Shown here piece by piece: positions 20,064 to 30,742 of a stretch of 64,000 nt of DNA; within the stretch, counting starts at the first letter, position 1, and every line of letters begins with the position of its first letter. The DNA comes from Lotus japonicus (taxonomy: Eukaryota > Streptophyta > Magnoliopsida > Fabales > Fabaceae), in contig NC_080042.1 in NCBI RefSeq assembly GCF_012489685.1, forward strand, positions 48,288,066-48,352,065, in the 5' to 3' direction. The position numbers and the translations under genes are program-made. The notes under the pieces are model-generated. The model ran no database searches. It saw only the letters and a program-made list of their open reading frames with translations, and was not told where the DNA came from.

Positions 20064-21350
20064 ATGGATCCACCAGAGTTTGATCTCGAAGCTTACCTTG
20101 AAAAAAGCAAGAGAGAAGACACTTATGTACTCAACCACTTTAGGGAGCGTCGAAATCTAATATTGGAGGGTAGCGCACCTCGTGGTAGAAAATATTTCAG
20201 TAGAGATCATGCAGGGGCAAACCAAAGGCTAATTGACGACTACTTTGCCAATGAGCCTACATACGACGATGGAATATTCCGTCGCCGGTACCGGATGCAA
20301 AAACATGTGTTCATTCGAATCGTTGCGGACCTTTCAAGTAGTGATAACTACTTCACCCAGCGAGTCGATGTAGCGAAGAAAGAAGGTATATCGCCCTTAG
20401 CAAAATGCACCACAGCAATGCAAATGTTAGCATATGGTGTGGCAGCAGATGCAGTCGACGAGTACATCAAAATAGGAGAGACTACAGCATTGAAGTGTTT
20501 ACGTAGATTCTGTAAAGGAATCATACGATTGTATGAGCAAGAGTACATGAGAGCACCAACCCAAGAGGACTTGCAAAGAATACTACAGGTTAGTGAAATG
20601 CGGGGGTTCCCAGGCATGATCGGGAGTATTGACTGCATGCACTGGGAGTGGAAAAATTGTCCTAAGGCATGGGAAGGTCAATTTGCTAGAGGGGATAAGG
20701 GAACCACCACAGTTATTCTTGAAGCAGTTGCATCTCCTGATCTTTGGATCTGGCATGCCTTTTTTGGATGTCCGGGAACCTTGAACGATATAAACGTTCT
20801 AGACCGGTCACCAGTGTTTGATGAATTGGAACAGGGAAACGCTCCACGTGTGAATTTCATCGTGAACCAATGTCCCTATAATATGGCATACTATCTAGCT
20901 GATGGTATCTACCCTTCTTATCCAACTTTCGTCAAGTCTATTAGACTTCCTCAAACTGAACCCGATAAGTGCTTTGCAAAACATCAGGAGGGATGTCGGA
21001 AGGACATCGAACGTGCATTTGGAGTGCTTCAAGCTCGTTTTAAAATCATCCGTGAACCAGCTCGCTTCTGGGACATAACTGATTTGGGTATCATCATGAG
21101 GTCATGCATCATATTACATAATATGATTGTTGAGGATGAACGAGATACATATGCTCAACGCTGGACCGATTTTGAGCAAGCTGAGGGAAGTGGATCTAGT
21201 ACACCGCAACCATACTCGACCGAGGTGTTACCCGCTTTTGCGGATCACGTGCGTGCTAGATCCGAGTTCCGTGATCCAAATGTCCATCACCAACTACAAG
21301 CAGATCTAGTGAAGCACATCTGGACAAAGTTTGGAATGTATGATGATTAA
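20064..21350 (+). CDS. PIF/Harbinger transposase (HARBI1-like DDE nuclease), 428 aa, intact
   Basis: The enzyme cuts and rejoins the element ends. The start MDPPEFDLEAYLEK at 20064 is chosen over an upstream in-frame ATG because the upstream residues are translation of the CTTCCCAT tandem repeat. The N-terminal part has the family segment RRRYRMQKHVFIRIV. Catalytic residues are readable: D190 in GSIDCMHWEWKNCP, D280 in YLADGIYPSYP and E316 in GCRKDIERAFGVLQARFK, followed by CIILHNMIVEDE. No stop or frameshift. The length is normal for the family. It could act on this element and on shorter relatives, though its ORF1 partner is broken. Confidence 0.93.
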   Translation: MDPPEFDLEAYLEKSKREDTYVLNHFRERRNLILEGSAPRGRKYFSRDHAGANQRLIDDYFANEPTYDDGIFRRRYRMQKHVFIRIVADLSSSDNYFTQRVDVAKKEGISPLAKCTTAMQMLAYGVAADAVDEYIKIGETTALKCLRRFCKGIIRLYEQEYMRAPTQEDLQRILQVSEMRGFPGMIGSIDCMHWEWKNCPKAWEGQFARGDKGTTTVILEAVASPDLWIWHAFFGCPGTLNDINVLDRSPVFDELEQGNAPRVNFIVNQCPYNMAYYLADGIYPSYPTFVKSIRLPQTEPDKCFAKHQEGCRKDIERAFGVLQARFKIIREPARFWDITDLGIIMRSCIILHNMIVEDERDTYAQRWTDFEQAEGSGSSTPQPYSTEVLPAFADHVRARSEFRDPNVHHQLQADLVKHIWTKFGMYDD

Positions 21351-22180
21351 ATATGCTTTGTATCGTACTAGTTACGTTATTTGTGTGTTGTGTGTTTAGT
21401 TTGTTGTCTTGCATTTTAAGTTAAGCAAATAAAATGTATTATTGTGTGCTTAGTTTCTTTTCTTCCATTTGAAGTTAATAAAATAAAATAAATTATTGTG
21501 TATATTTTTTTAAAAAATATTAAATTGTTAAGTGTTTTAATTTAATTTACGTTAAAAAAATATTACGTTAATTTAATTTAATTTAAATAAATAAAAAAAC
21601 ATTAACTTAAATTAAATCGATAATAGTTTATTTAATTAAATCGATAATAGTTTATTTAATTTAATTTTTATCGTAAATTTTAATTTTATGAAATCATAAA
21701 AAGAAAAATATAAAATTAAATCAAAATATGAAATAAAAGTGGTGGGGTAGGGGGTAGGGTGTTGAATGAAAAACCATTGGAGTGGGTAAAAGTTGAATGA
21801 AGTGTTGAACTGGAGAGAGAAGGTGATGTGGAGTGTTGGGAAGAGAAAAAGTGGAGTGTTGAAGGTGTTGAATGTTGAAACCATTGTGGGTAGTCTAAGG
21901 AGATGTGTATATATCCTTACTCTGGAGAAAAAGTCAAGCTGATATCTTAGTATATACAGAACTTGCCTCGCAAACTCTGCATACACGTGAAGTCAATTCA
22001 TTGTTCACATTTTTTCTTAAACAAATTGTTCTGCTAATTAATAAATTAACACCACTATCACAAAGCTTTACCTTATAAGTGCATTTGAGTCCTGAGTTTA
22101 AAGCACAAACTGAAACCCATTCCTTTCCTTGTTGTCTCTCTCTTCTTTGATTTGTAATCTCCTCACTTGTTCTTGTGATA

Positions 22181-25100
22181 ATGGCAGCAGCATTGGTGGG
22201 TGGAGCTTTCCTTGGTGCTTTCCTCAATGTTGTTTTGGATAAGTTGGCTTCCCCTCAAGTTGTCAACTTGATCCGAAGGAAGAAGCTTGACCCCAAATTG
22301 CTTCAAAGGTTGGAAACAACTTTGAGAGTGGTTGGAGCTGTGCTTAATGATGCTGAACAGAAACAGATTAGAAACTCTAATATCAACGGCTGGCTGGATG
22401 ATCTCAAAGATGCTGTCTACATGGCTGATGACTTTTTGGATGAAGTTTCCACCAAAGCTGCAACTAAGAAGAAGCAGAAGCAGGTCAATAACTCGTTCTC
22501 TCGCCTTTTTAATGTGCAAGATAGGAAGATGGCTAGTAAGCTGGAAGAGATAGTAGTCCAACAAGAATCTATCTTGAAACTCAAAAAGAGTCTTGATCTC
22601 AAAGAGATTGCAATGGAGAACCTGTCATATAAAACTCCATCCACATCTCTCCAAGATAGATCTCATATATATGGCAGGGATAAAGATAAGGAGGCCATCA
22701 TCAAGTTGTTGTTAAATAATAATAATAATGATGGTGATGAAGTACCCGTGATCCCTATTGTTGGCATCGGTGGGGTTGAAAAGACCACTTTAGCACAGTT
22801 GGTTCGAGCTATGGGTTTGAGCTTTTGGAAAAGTCCTGGTTTTCTGGTTTGGCTTCCTCAGGTGCGTGTGCAGTCAGGGCTGGGGTCTGTCCGCTTCAGG
22901 TGACCCCGCTGACTTTGCCAGAGCCTCCTCCTCTCTCGGTTGTGGCTCCTTTTGCTGGGAGGGTGGAGGTCGCTGGTTTTGTGTCTGAGGTGGGCGCGTC
23001 TGGTTTGGCTCTCTCTCAGCTTCCCCGACGGCGCGGTCGTCCTAAGAAGTCTCCTCCTTCCTACGTGAGTTCTTGTGCCCGCTCCCCGGCGTGCGAGGAG
23101 GTGCGGGTGGTCGATGAGGATCCTTCGCCCTTGTCGTCGCCGACTTCTTTTCCTTCTAGCGGTGGGCCCTACTTCACGCGTTCGAAAAAGACGTGGCTTC
23201 TTGGCAAAGTTTTGGGTCTGGAGTTTGAAGGAAGCGACGTTGAGGCTATTAGAGGTTTGGAAAAAGTCTACGAAGATCATTTCACAGACCTTTGGTTTTT
23301 TCGAGCTATGGTCCTAGGAATTTTATAGGGTTTGTCTGTGCCTTTTTTCCCTGGTGCGGGTTTGTTTGTAATCCGGTGTTGATCCTTTTGTGCGGTCTAA
23401 TTGGGTTCCCTTTGTGCGTCGTGGTGCCTTGTTTTTTTGGGGCTTCCTGCGCTCCCTAAGGGTGCTGTCCTTAGGGGTTTTTTGTGGTCATTAATATATT
23501 TCCTTTATCTTTCAAAAAAAAAAAAAATATGAAGAGGTGCAATGTATCATGCTATCAAAGCTCAAGTTCTTGAGAACATTATCATTTTGCTTCCGAAACA
23601 TGAACACACCGCCTGATTTTGTAGGCAAATTGATCCATTTGCGTTATTTGGATCTCTCAAGGACAAATGTAGAATCATTGCCAGAGTTGTGTAATTTGTA
23701 TAATCTACAAACGTTGAAGCTGAACGGCTGTTTTAAGCTGACCATAATACCTACTGGCATGCAAAATCTTGTAAACTTGCATTGTCTTGACATTGGTGGA
23801 ACTCATTTAAGGGAGATGCCCAGTGAAATGGGAAAATTAAACCAGTTGCAACATTTAACGTACTTTATTGTGGGCAAGAATGAAGAGATCAAGATCAAGC
23901 AACTGGAAGGACTTAATCTTCACGGATATTTTTCAATTCAGAAATTGAGGAATGTTGGCAATGGTAGTGAAGCGATGGAGGCAAAAATGATGGATAAGAA
24001 GCATATTAACAACTTACAGTTGGATTGGTCTTCTCCTAAGGGTTGTATTAGCTCTGAAACTGAGATTGATATACTTTGCAAGTTGCAACCTCACGAAGAC
24101 CTACAAATCCTAGAGATAAAAGGCTATAGTGGAAGCAAATTTCCAAATTGGGTTGGAAATTCTTCCTACCACCATATGACCAGCCTAACACTGTTTTCCT
24201 GCGAGAATTTTGTATGCTTCCTACCCTTGGACATCTACCATCTCTCAAGGACTTGAGAATTTCTAGCATGGGTAAGTTGAAGACTATTGATGCCAGCTTT
24301 TACAGGAATAAGGATTCCTTTTTGTTGACACCCTTTCCATCTCTTGAATCTCTTTCATTTGCAAACATGCCTTGTTGTGAGGCGTGGAGTTCTTTTGAGC
24401 CACATGCTTTTCCTCGACTCAAGAGTCTTGCAGTTGTATATTGTCCAAAATTGAGGGGAGATTTGCCAAGTCACTTCCCTGCTTTAGAAGAACTTAGGAT
24501 TTCCTGTTCTCTCCCGAGGACTCCCTCCATGCGCCGATTAACTATAATTAAAATGAATAAATTAGTCTTGCAGGAGTTTCCTCTGGCCATAGAATCATTG
24601 ACTGTGAGTTCCCTGAAGACTCTGAGCATAGAGAACTTTCAAAAACTAGAATTCCCTGAGCAGCAACAGGCACAACTAGAGTCACTTGTTACACCCAGAA
24701 GTTGTTATTCGCTCATGTCTCTCCCACTGGAGATTTTTCCAAATCTCCGAAAACTATACATCTCAGGCTGTGAAAATCTGGAATCTCTTTCTGTGTCGCA
24801 GTCACAGGATGTTTCTCTTCAACATCTGAGTGATCTTAAGATCAAGGGATGCCCCAATTTAGTATCATTATCCAGAGAAGGATTGGCTGCGCCCAACTTG
24901 ACTTGCTTTGTTGTTTCCGATTGCTTCAAGTTAGAGTCATTGCCTTGTCGGTTGAATACTCTTCTCCCAAAGCTGCAACGTCTGAAGATACGTAACTGCC
25001 CGAGAATTGAGTTGTTTCCCGAACAAGGTATGCCGCCTAGCTTGAAATAAATTTATATCACCAATTCCGAGAATTTGCGTACTGCTGTCTGGATCAACAG

Positions 25101-25422
25101 TCCATGTGACGGGATCAAATCTTTCCCAAAAGAGGGTTTGCTGCCTCCCTCCCTTACGTGTCTAGGGATAATGGGATTGTCAAGCCTGGAGACGTTGGAT
25201 TGCAAGGGGCTTCTCCAGCTCACCTCCCTCCAACAATTAAGCATTGCAAATTGCCCAAAGCTAGAGAACATGGCTGGAGAAAGGCTACCCGCCTCTCTAC
25301 CTGCACTTGACCTCCACAAATGTCAGTTGCTGGGAGAAAAGTGCAGCATGAAGCACCCTCAAATTTGGCCCAAAATTTCCCACATCCCCTACATTGAGGT
25401 TGATTGGAAACCTATTTCATGA
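22181..25422 (+). pseudogene. Second CC-NB-LRR gene, disrupted (NB-ARC lost, frameshift, nonsense)
   Basis: A paralogue of the gene at 8601-12242. The start MAAALVGGAFLGAF, the coiled coil and the region up to the P-loop are intact, but the P-loop reads GIGGVEKTT: the conserved Gly before Lys is Glu at residue 200. Just after it (about 22803) homology stops, and roughly 1.03 kb of NB-ARC (kinase-2 through MHD) is missing, replaced by an unrelated ~0.72-kb insertion ending in poly(A) at 23527. LRR coding resumes at about 23528. A one-base deletion near 24215 shifts the frame, and a GAA to TAA change makes a stop at 25048-25050; the frame then continues to TGA at 25420-25422. With no nucleotide-binding core, immune-receptor function is excluded. 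The N-terminal fragment could at most yield a CC-only protein. Confidence 0.93.
22803..23527 (+). mobile_element. Poly(A)-tailed retroelement piece (LINE-like) replacing the NB-ARC of the second CNL
   Basis: The insert differs in composition from its host and ends in TTAATATATTTCC..., a short leader and a 14-A tract (23514-23527), the usual 3' end of plant L1-type retroposons. It contains an open 167-codon frame (22825-23328) with RRRGRPKKSPP, an AT-hook-like basic motif, and an acidic tail; I do not recognise the protein, though the end of a LINE ORF1 is possible. The 12-mer TTCGAGCTATGG occurs at 22803-22814 and again at 23300-23311. Target sequence on both sides is not duplicated; about 1 kb is deleted instead. 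Confidence 0.6.
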
Positions 25423-25814
25423 CCTGGGATTGCCAACAGGCAATTGTTCCACTCTAACCAACTTCTTCATTATCTTCTCTACTAAGAAAAGCTATTTTCT
25501 AGCATGAGTCAGTTTAGCTTATTTTGAAAGAGAAGTGGTCAGGCATATGTTTCATTTCATGTCATTTTCTTTGTAAATAAACTGTGTTATTCCTTTGATT
25601 TGTTGGCCTGTTAAGTGGTTGATTTAAAGTGTACATCATAGCATATTTCATTTGTGTCTAGTTTTATTTACTGTGAATATTTGCAAATGTTTCAATGAAA
25701 CAAACTTACCGTGGAGATAAGTAGTGGTCTTTTTTGTGTTGTTTGCAGTTTGTTATGTAGGCTGTAAAAGTGTTTCTCAAAAACCATGTTGTGGTAAACT
25801 GTTAATTGAGTATG
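25423..25814 (+). other. 3' region of the CNL pseudogene, first part
   Basis: Homologous to the sequence after the intact CNL stop (12243 onward), but the splice-type donor GGTAATT of the first copy is GGCAATT here (about 25438). It is interrupted by the Copia element and continues at 30743. Confidence 0.7.
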
Positions 25815-25819
25815 GTATT

Positions 25820-25979
25820 ACTTGAATGAAATATTCTGATTGATTATTTCATGAAGCTGAGTACATATATATATACAAGAGTTTAGGGATAGCTAAATAA
25901 GGAAAAGATCTATCCTAATAAAAGATAAAATATACTAAATATATTTATTCCCTATTTATTTAATCTACATATCTCAACA
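25820..25979 (-). repeat. Copia 3' LTR
   Basis: 160 bp, identical to 30578-30737; contains a TATATATATA-type run. It is next to the polypurine tract. Confidence 0.93.
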
Positions 25980-25986
25980 CTCCCCC

Positions 25987-28900
25987 TCAAGTTGGAGCAT
26001 ATAAATCGTATGCATCCAGCTTGTCACATATATATTTTATCCGGGGACCTCGTAAAGACTTGGTAAAAATATCAGCCAGCTGATCTTGAGAGCAAACAGA
26101 AGAAGTCTTGATAGTACCACAAAGAATCTTCTCTCTAATAAAATGACAATCAACTTCTATATGTTTTGTTCGTTCATGAAAAACCGGATTAGAAGAAAGA
26201 TGTAAAGCTGACTGATTGTCACATACTAAGTTCATAGGAGTAATCACACAAAACTTCAACTCCTGAAGTAAGTGCTTCAACCACAAGAGCTCACACGTAG
26301 TATGAGCCATAGCACGATACTCAGCTTCGGTGCTTGATCTAGCAACAACACTTTGTTTCTTACTCTTCCAAGAGATGAGATTTCCACCAATAAAAACACA
26401 ATAACCAGAGGTGGATCTCCTATCACCTGCATCACCTGCCCAATCCGCATCTGAATATCCAGTAATACTAGTATGACCTCTATCAGTATAAACAAGACCT
26501 TTTCCAGGCGACCCTTTTATGTATTGAAGTATCCGAATAATAGCCTGCCAATGACTCTTACAAGGAGAGTTTAAAAACTGACTAACAACACTAACAGAGA
26601 ATGATATATCAGGCCTGGTCATTGTGAGATAATTCAACTTTCCTACTAACCTCCTATATCTTCCTGGATCAGAATAAGGCTCCCCCTGGTTAGGCAGAAG
26701 CTTCACATTAGGGTCCATAGGAGTATCCGCAGGCTTGCAGTTAAGAAGGCCCGTTTCTTCCAAAATATCAAGTGCATACTTTCTTTGACAAATAGCAATG
26801 CCAGACTTTGACTGAGCTACCTCAATCCCAAGAAAGTAATGCAAAGATCCAAGATCCTTAGTCTGAAAATGCTGAAACAGGTGCTGCTTAAGAGCTTGTA
26901 TGCCCTCTTGGTCATCACCGGTGATTACAATATCATCCACATAGACAACAAGATAAATGAACCTCTTTGAGGATGAACACCTAAAGAAGACTGAGTGATC
27001 CGCTTCACAACGAACTAACCCAAACGGTTGAATAACATTGCTGAAACGGCCAAACCAAGCTCAGAGTGATTGTTTCAGACCATACAGAGACTTTTGCAAT
27101 TTACAAACTAGTCCTGACTCCCCCTGAGCAATAAACCCCGGTGGTTGCTCCATATAGATCTCTTCTTCCAAATCACCATGTAAGAAAGCATTTTTAATAT
27201 CCAGCTGAAACAAGGGCCAATGTCGCATAGCAGCCATGGCAAAAAATAAACGGACAGATGCCATCTTTGCAACTGGTGAAAAAGTATCACTATAATCCAA
27301 GCCATAAACCTGAGTGTACCCTTTTGCAACAAGACGAGCCTTCAATCGATCAATATGTCCATCAGGGCCTACTTTAAAATTAAAGACCCAACGACACCCA
27401 ACAATAGATTTCCCTGCAGGAAGAGGAACAAGCTCCCATGTATTATTAGACTCTAAAGCTGTCATCTCGTCAATCATCGCTTGACGCCAACCTTTGTGAG
27501 ATAGGGCCTCCTGTATAGTCTTAGGTACAGTAATGGAAGATATGGTAGAAACAAAAGCGTAGTATGCAGGGGACAAGCGATGATATGAGAGAAAATTATA
27601 AATAGGATGGGGATTACGAGTAGAACGACTACCTTTCCGGAGGGCAATGGGAAAGTCAACAGGATCCGAAGCAGAAGAGGAGGCTTGATGAGGAACCAAA
27701 TCACATGTCTCATTTCCTGCAGAAACTGAGTCGTGGGGCTCATCCGTTACTGTACGTCGTGGGCGACGCTCATAAGTAATGCGATAACGAGACATATCAG
27801 GAGCTGGCGCTGATGGAGTGGAAGTGTCTGCTTGAGGAGTAACGACCGAAGATGGTGACATAGACACTTGAGGAACAGGTAAAACCACAGAAAATATATC
27901 TAGATCAGATTGTTGACCAGTTGTAACAAAGTAAGGTGTATCTTCAAAGAACGTGACATCTGCAGAAGTGTAGAACTTATGTGTGGATGGAGAGTAACAC
28001 TTATACCCTTTTTGAACACGAGAGTAACCTAAAAAGACACATTTGACAGCCCGAGCAGACATCTTATCACGACCTGGTGAAAGATCATGAACAAAGCAAG
28101 TACAACCAAAGACACGAGGCAGAACACAAAATGAAGATTCCCTAGGATACAACATGGAATGAGGAATCTGATTACCCAAAACAGATGATGGCATCCGATT
28201 TATCAAATATCCTGCAGTCAAAACAGCTTCACCCCAAAACTTTAAAGGTGCATTAGCATTGATCAATAAAGTACGAGCCGTATCCACAATATGTCTATGT
28301 TTTCTCTCAGCTACCCCATTTTGTTGGGGTGTATGTGGACAACTAGACTGATGTATAATGCCATGAGACTTCATAAAAGAGTTAAAGGAATCAGAAAAAT
28401 ACTCTTTAGCATTATCACTTCGCAGAACACGAATTTTCTTATCAAATTGAGTTTCAATTTCATGACAAAAATTTTGAAAGATACTAAACAACTCAGATCT
28501 ATCTTTCATTAAAAATATCCAAGTACACCGGGAGAAATCATCAATAAAACTGACATAATACCTATATCCTAAGATAGAAGAAACACGACTTGGACCCCAA
28601 ACATCAGAATGAATGACATCAAATGGATGTAGGGCCCTTTTATTGACACTACTAGGAAAAGACGACCTAACATGCTTCCCAAGCTGACATGACTCGCATT
28701 CCAAAGACTCTAACTGCGACAAGTAAGGCACCATCTTCTTTAATTTGTCCAGACTCGGATGTCCCAGACGACGATGAAGTAAACTCGGAGACTCAGCAGC
28801 AGCCGCACAAATTGCAGAAGATGGTTGTTGTAGATAATAGAGACCATGTGATTCAGATCCTGCTCCAATCATCCGTCCCGTACTCCGGTCCTGTATAAAG

Positions 28901-30192
28901 AAGGAATCAGTGGTAAAAGTTATGGCACAACCTAATGATTTTGTTAATTTACTGATAGAAATAAGATTAAAAGCACATCCCAGAACTAATAGAACAGAAC
29001 TCAAAGGTAGTGTAGGAAGAGGAGATGTCTGCCCAACACCGATGGCTTGTACTTTCGAGCCATTTGCAAGGGTAACATGGTGTGTAGTTTTGGGTGAAGA
29101 TAAGTTAGAGAAAAAGGAAGGATTACCAGTGAGATGATCTGAGGCACCGGAATCCAAAACCCAGGATCCAACAGGTGAAGAATGAGAGTAACAAACCGTA
29201 GAATTACCGGTTTGAGCAACAGTTGCTGATGAAGATGATCGTTGAGCGCCCTTCAGCTGGAGATATTCCTTGTACTCATCAGCTGAGAATGAGTGGTTCT
29301 TTGCACCATCAGATTCAACCTTGGACTCCATAGACTGTGCGACATTAGCAGTTTTGTCTGGAAACCCAACTAGAGAGTAACAACGATCCTGTGTGTGTCC
29401 ATCCCTCTTACAATAAGAACAATGGAGATTTCCTCTACCTCCTCTTCCACGTCCACCACCTTTACGACCACGACCTCGACCCCCTGACTCAAAAAAATTT
29501 GATATGAGTGCAGAGGAGTCAGAGGCTGTATGAGATTCAAGTCTAGCTGAAGTGGCAGATGAAGGAACACGAAGTAAACAATTAATAAGCTCCTCCGCTG
29601 TAGGAATATTGGGATTAGTAAGGGTCTGGTTTCGAATAGATTCCAGATTCTTATGGAGACCATGCAAAACAAACACCATGAACATATTGTCAAGTTTCTC
29701 CAGCACCTTCTTCAAATCGTCATTAACCAGCATTGACTTCAGCTCCACAATGGTAGATTGTGCCTTATTCAGGTAAGACGGCAAATCAAGATCAGTCATC
29801 TGGAGATTTGCCAAATTACGTACTGAATCATACAACCGCTGAATATCATTAGCATAGATGTCTTGTGCCTTTTTCCACACATCATAACATGTTTTGTAGG
29901 GACGAAAGTGAACAATCAGTCTAGGTTCAATTGCCTGGTATAATAAAGAAACAAGTTGATAATCAGCCTTCTCCCATTCCTTCTTCTCAGAAGCATCAAT
30001 ATCAGCACACTTTTTAGTAAGGTGCTCGGACAAACCTTGACCCAAAAACCAGATCTCAACAGCATTGGACCAATCTAGATAATTTGCCTCATTCAACTTC
30101 TCAGAAGTGATAACAGGAGTCCCAGAAAAAGCAAATGAGATGAGACTCTTCTTCTCACCCTTGGGAGACTTATCCTTCAGCAAATCCTCCAT
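25987..30192 (-). pseudogene. Copia gag-pol polyprotein, full length except one in-frame stop
   Basis: The single frame begins at [16 protein letters not shown] (30192); an upstream ATG at 30300 adds only hydrophobic residues. Order: UBN2/gag domain, zinc knuckle [14 protein letters not shown] near residue 260, protease [11 protein letters not shown] near 345, integrase zinc region [12 protein letters not shown]...CESC near 475-500 and core [26 protein letters not shown], reverse transcriptase ([22 protein letters not shown] near 1082), RNase H (GYSDADWAGD; SSTEAEYRA). The order integrase before RT defines Copia. A TGA at 27061-27063 breaks the RT between LYGLKQS and AWFGRF; Arg is expected, so a C to T change is likely. 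Everything downstream is in frame to 25987. The element therefore needs help in trans to move. Confidence 0.93.
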
Positions 30193-30558
30193 GAAGAAAA
30201 AGAACAAACAGAAACAAGGAAAACAACTGCAACCAAACAAATCCAAACACACTTCAAACGAAAGGCTCACTGACTGGAACAGGCCAAAAAACAGAAACAA
30301 GAGACCTCAAACACAGAAACGAACCACAGAAGAGGAATCCTGGAATAAAAACAAGCAAACCCAGAAAAATTGTCAGCGGCGGCGGCTGGCGGTGGCGGCT
30401 GATCATGACACAGTGGTGGCAGCAGCGGACTATGGTAGCAGCAGTCAACAGCAGTGGTGGCGGCCGGTGGTTGCTTCCGGAATTCTAACTGCTAAAAATA
30501 AGGGTTAGCCTACGACGGCTGAAACCATAAACTATACTAGTAAATCAGAGGGAGACTT

Positions 30559-30577
30559 GAACCAGGCTCTGATACCA
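30559..30577 (-). other. Copia primer binding site (tRNA-iMet type)
   Basis: On minus, TGGTATCAGAGCCTGGTTC immediately follows the 5' LTR and matches the common plant initiator-Met primer site. Confidence 0.9.
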
Positions 30578-30737
30578 ACTTGAATGAAATATTCTGATTG
30601 ATTATTTCATGAAGCTGAGTACATATATATATACAAGAGTTTAGGGATAGCTAAATAAGGAAAAGATCTATCCTAATAAAAGATAAAATATACTAAATAT
30701 ATTTATTCCCTATTTATTTAATCTACATATCTCAACA
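30578..30737 (-). repeat. Copia 5' LTR
   Basis: 160 bp, identical to 25820-25979, followed outside by the target duplication GTATT. Confidence 0.93.
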
Positions 30738-30742
30738 GTATT

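Larger units (their letters stand above)
17817..21895 (+). mobile_element. PIF/Harbinger DNA transposon, complete, 4.1 kb
   Basis: Terminal inverted repeats begin GACTACCCACAATGGT at 17817 and end with the complement at 21895. Both ends are flanked by TAA (17814-17816 and 21896-21898), the 3-bp target duplication typical of this superfamily. Subterminal regions are rich in the short repeat GTTGAA. It carries the two usual genes, an ORF1 with a Myb/NAM-associated type C-terminus and a DDE transposase, both on plus. It inserted in the promoter region of the second CNL copy. Confidence 0.92.
25820..30737 (-). mobile_element. Ty1/Copia retrotransposon, complete, 4.9 kb, recent insertion
   Basis: Two 160-bp LTRs (25820-25979 and 30578-30737) are identical by eye. 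Target duplication GTATT is at 25815-25819 and 30738-30742. On minus, the LTR begins TGTTGAG and ends TTCAAGT, the last bases being supported by the target duplication. The primer binding site TGGTATCAGAGCCTGGTTC, matching initiator Met tRNA, follows the 5' LTR (30559-30577), and a polypurine tract TTGAGGGGGAG precedes the 3' LTR (25980-25990). Identical LTRs indicate a recent insertion into the 3' region of the CNL pseudogene. Confidence 0.95.

Noticed and set aside
22825..23328. 167-aa ORF as a real host gene inside the CNL pseudogene
   Set aside because: It lies entirely in the poly(A)-tailed insert and has no recognised full domain; treated as part of the retroelement piece.
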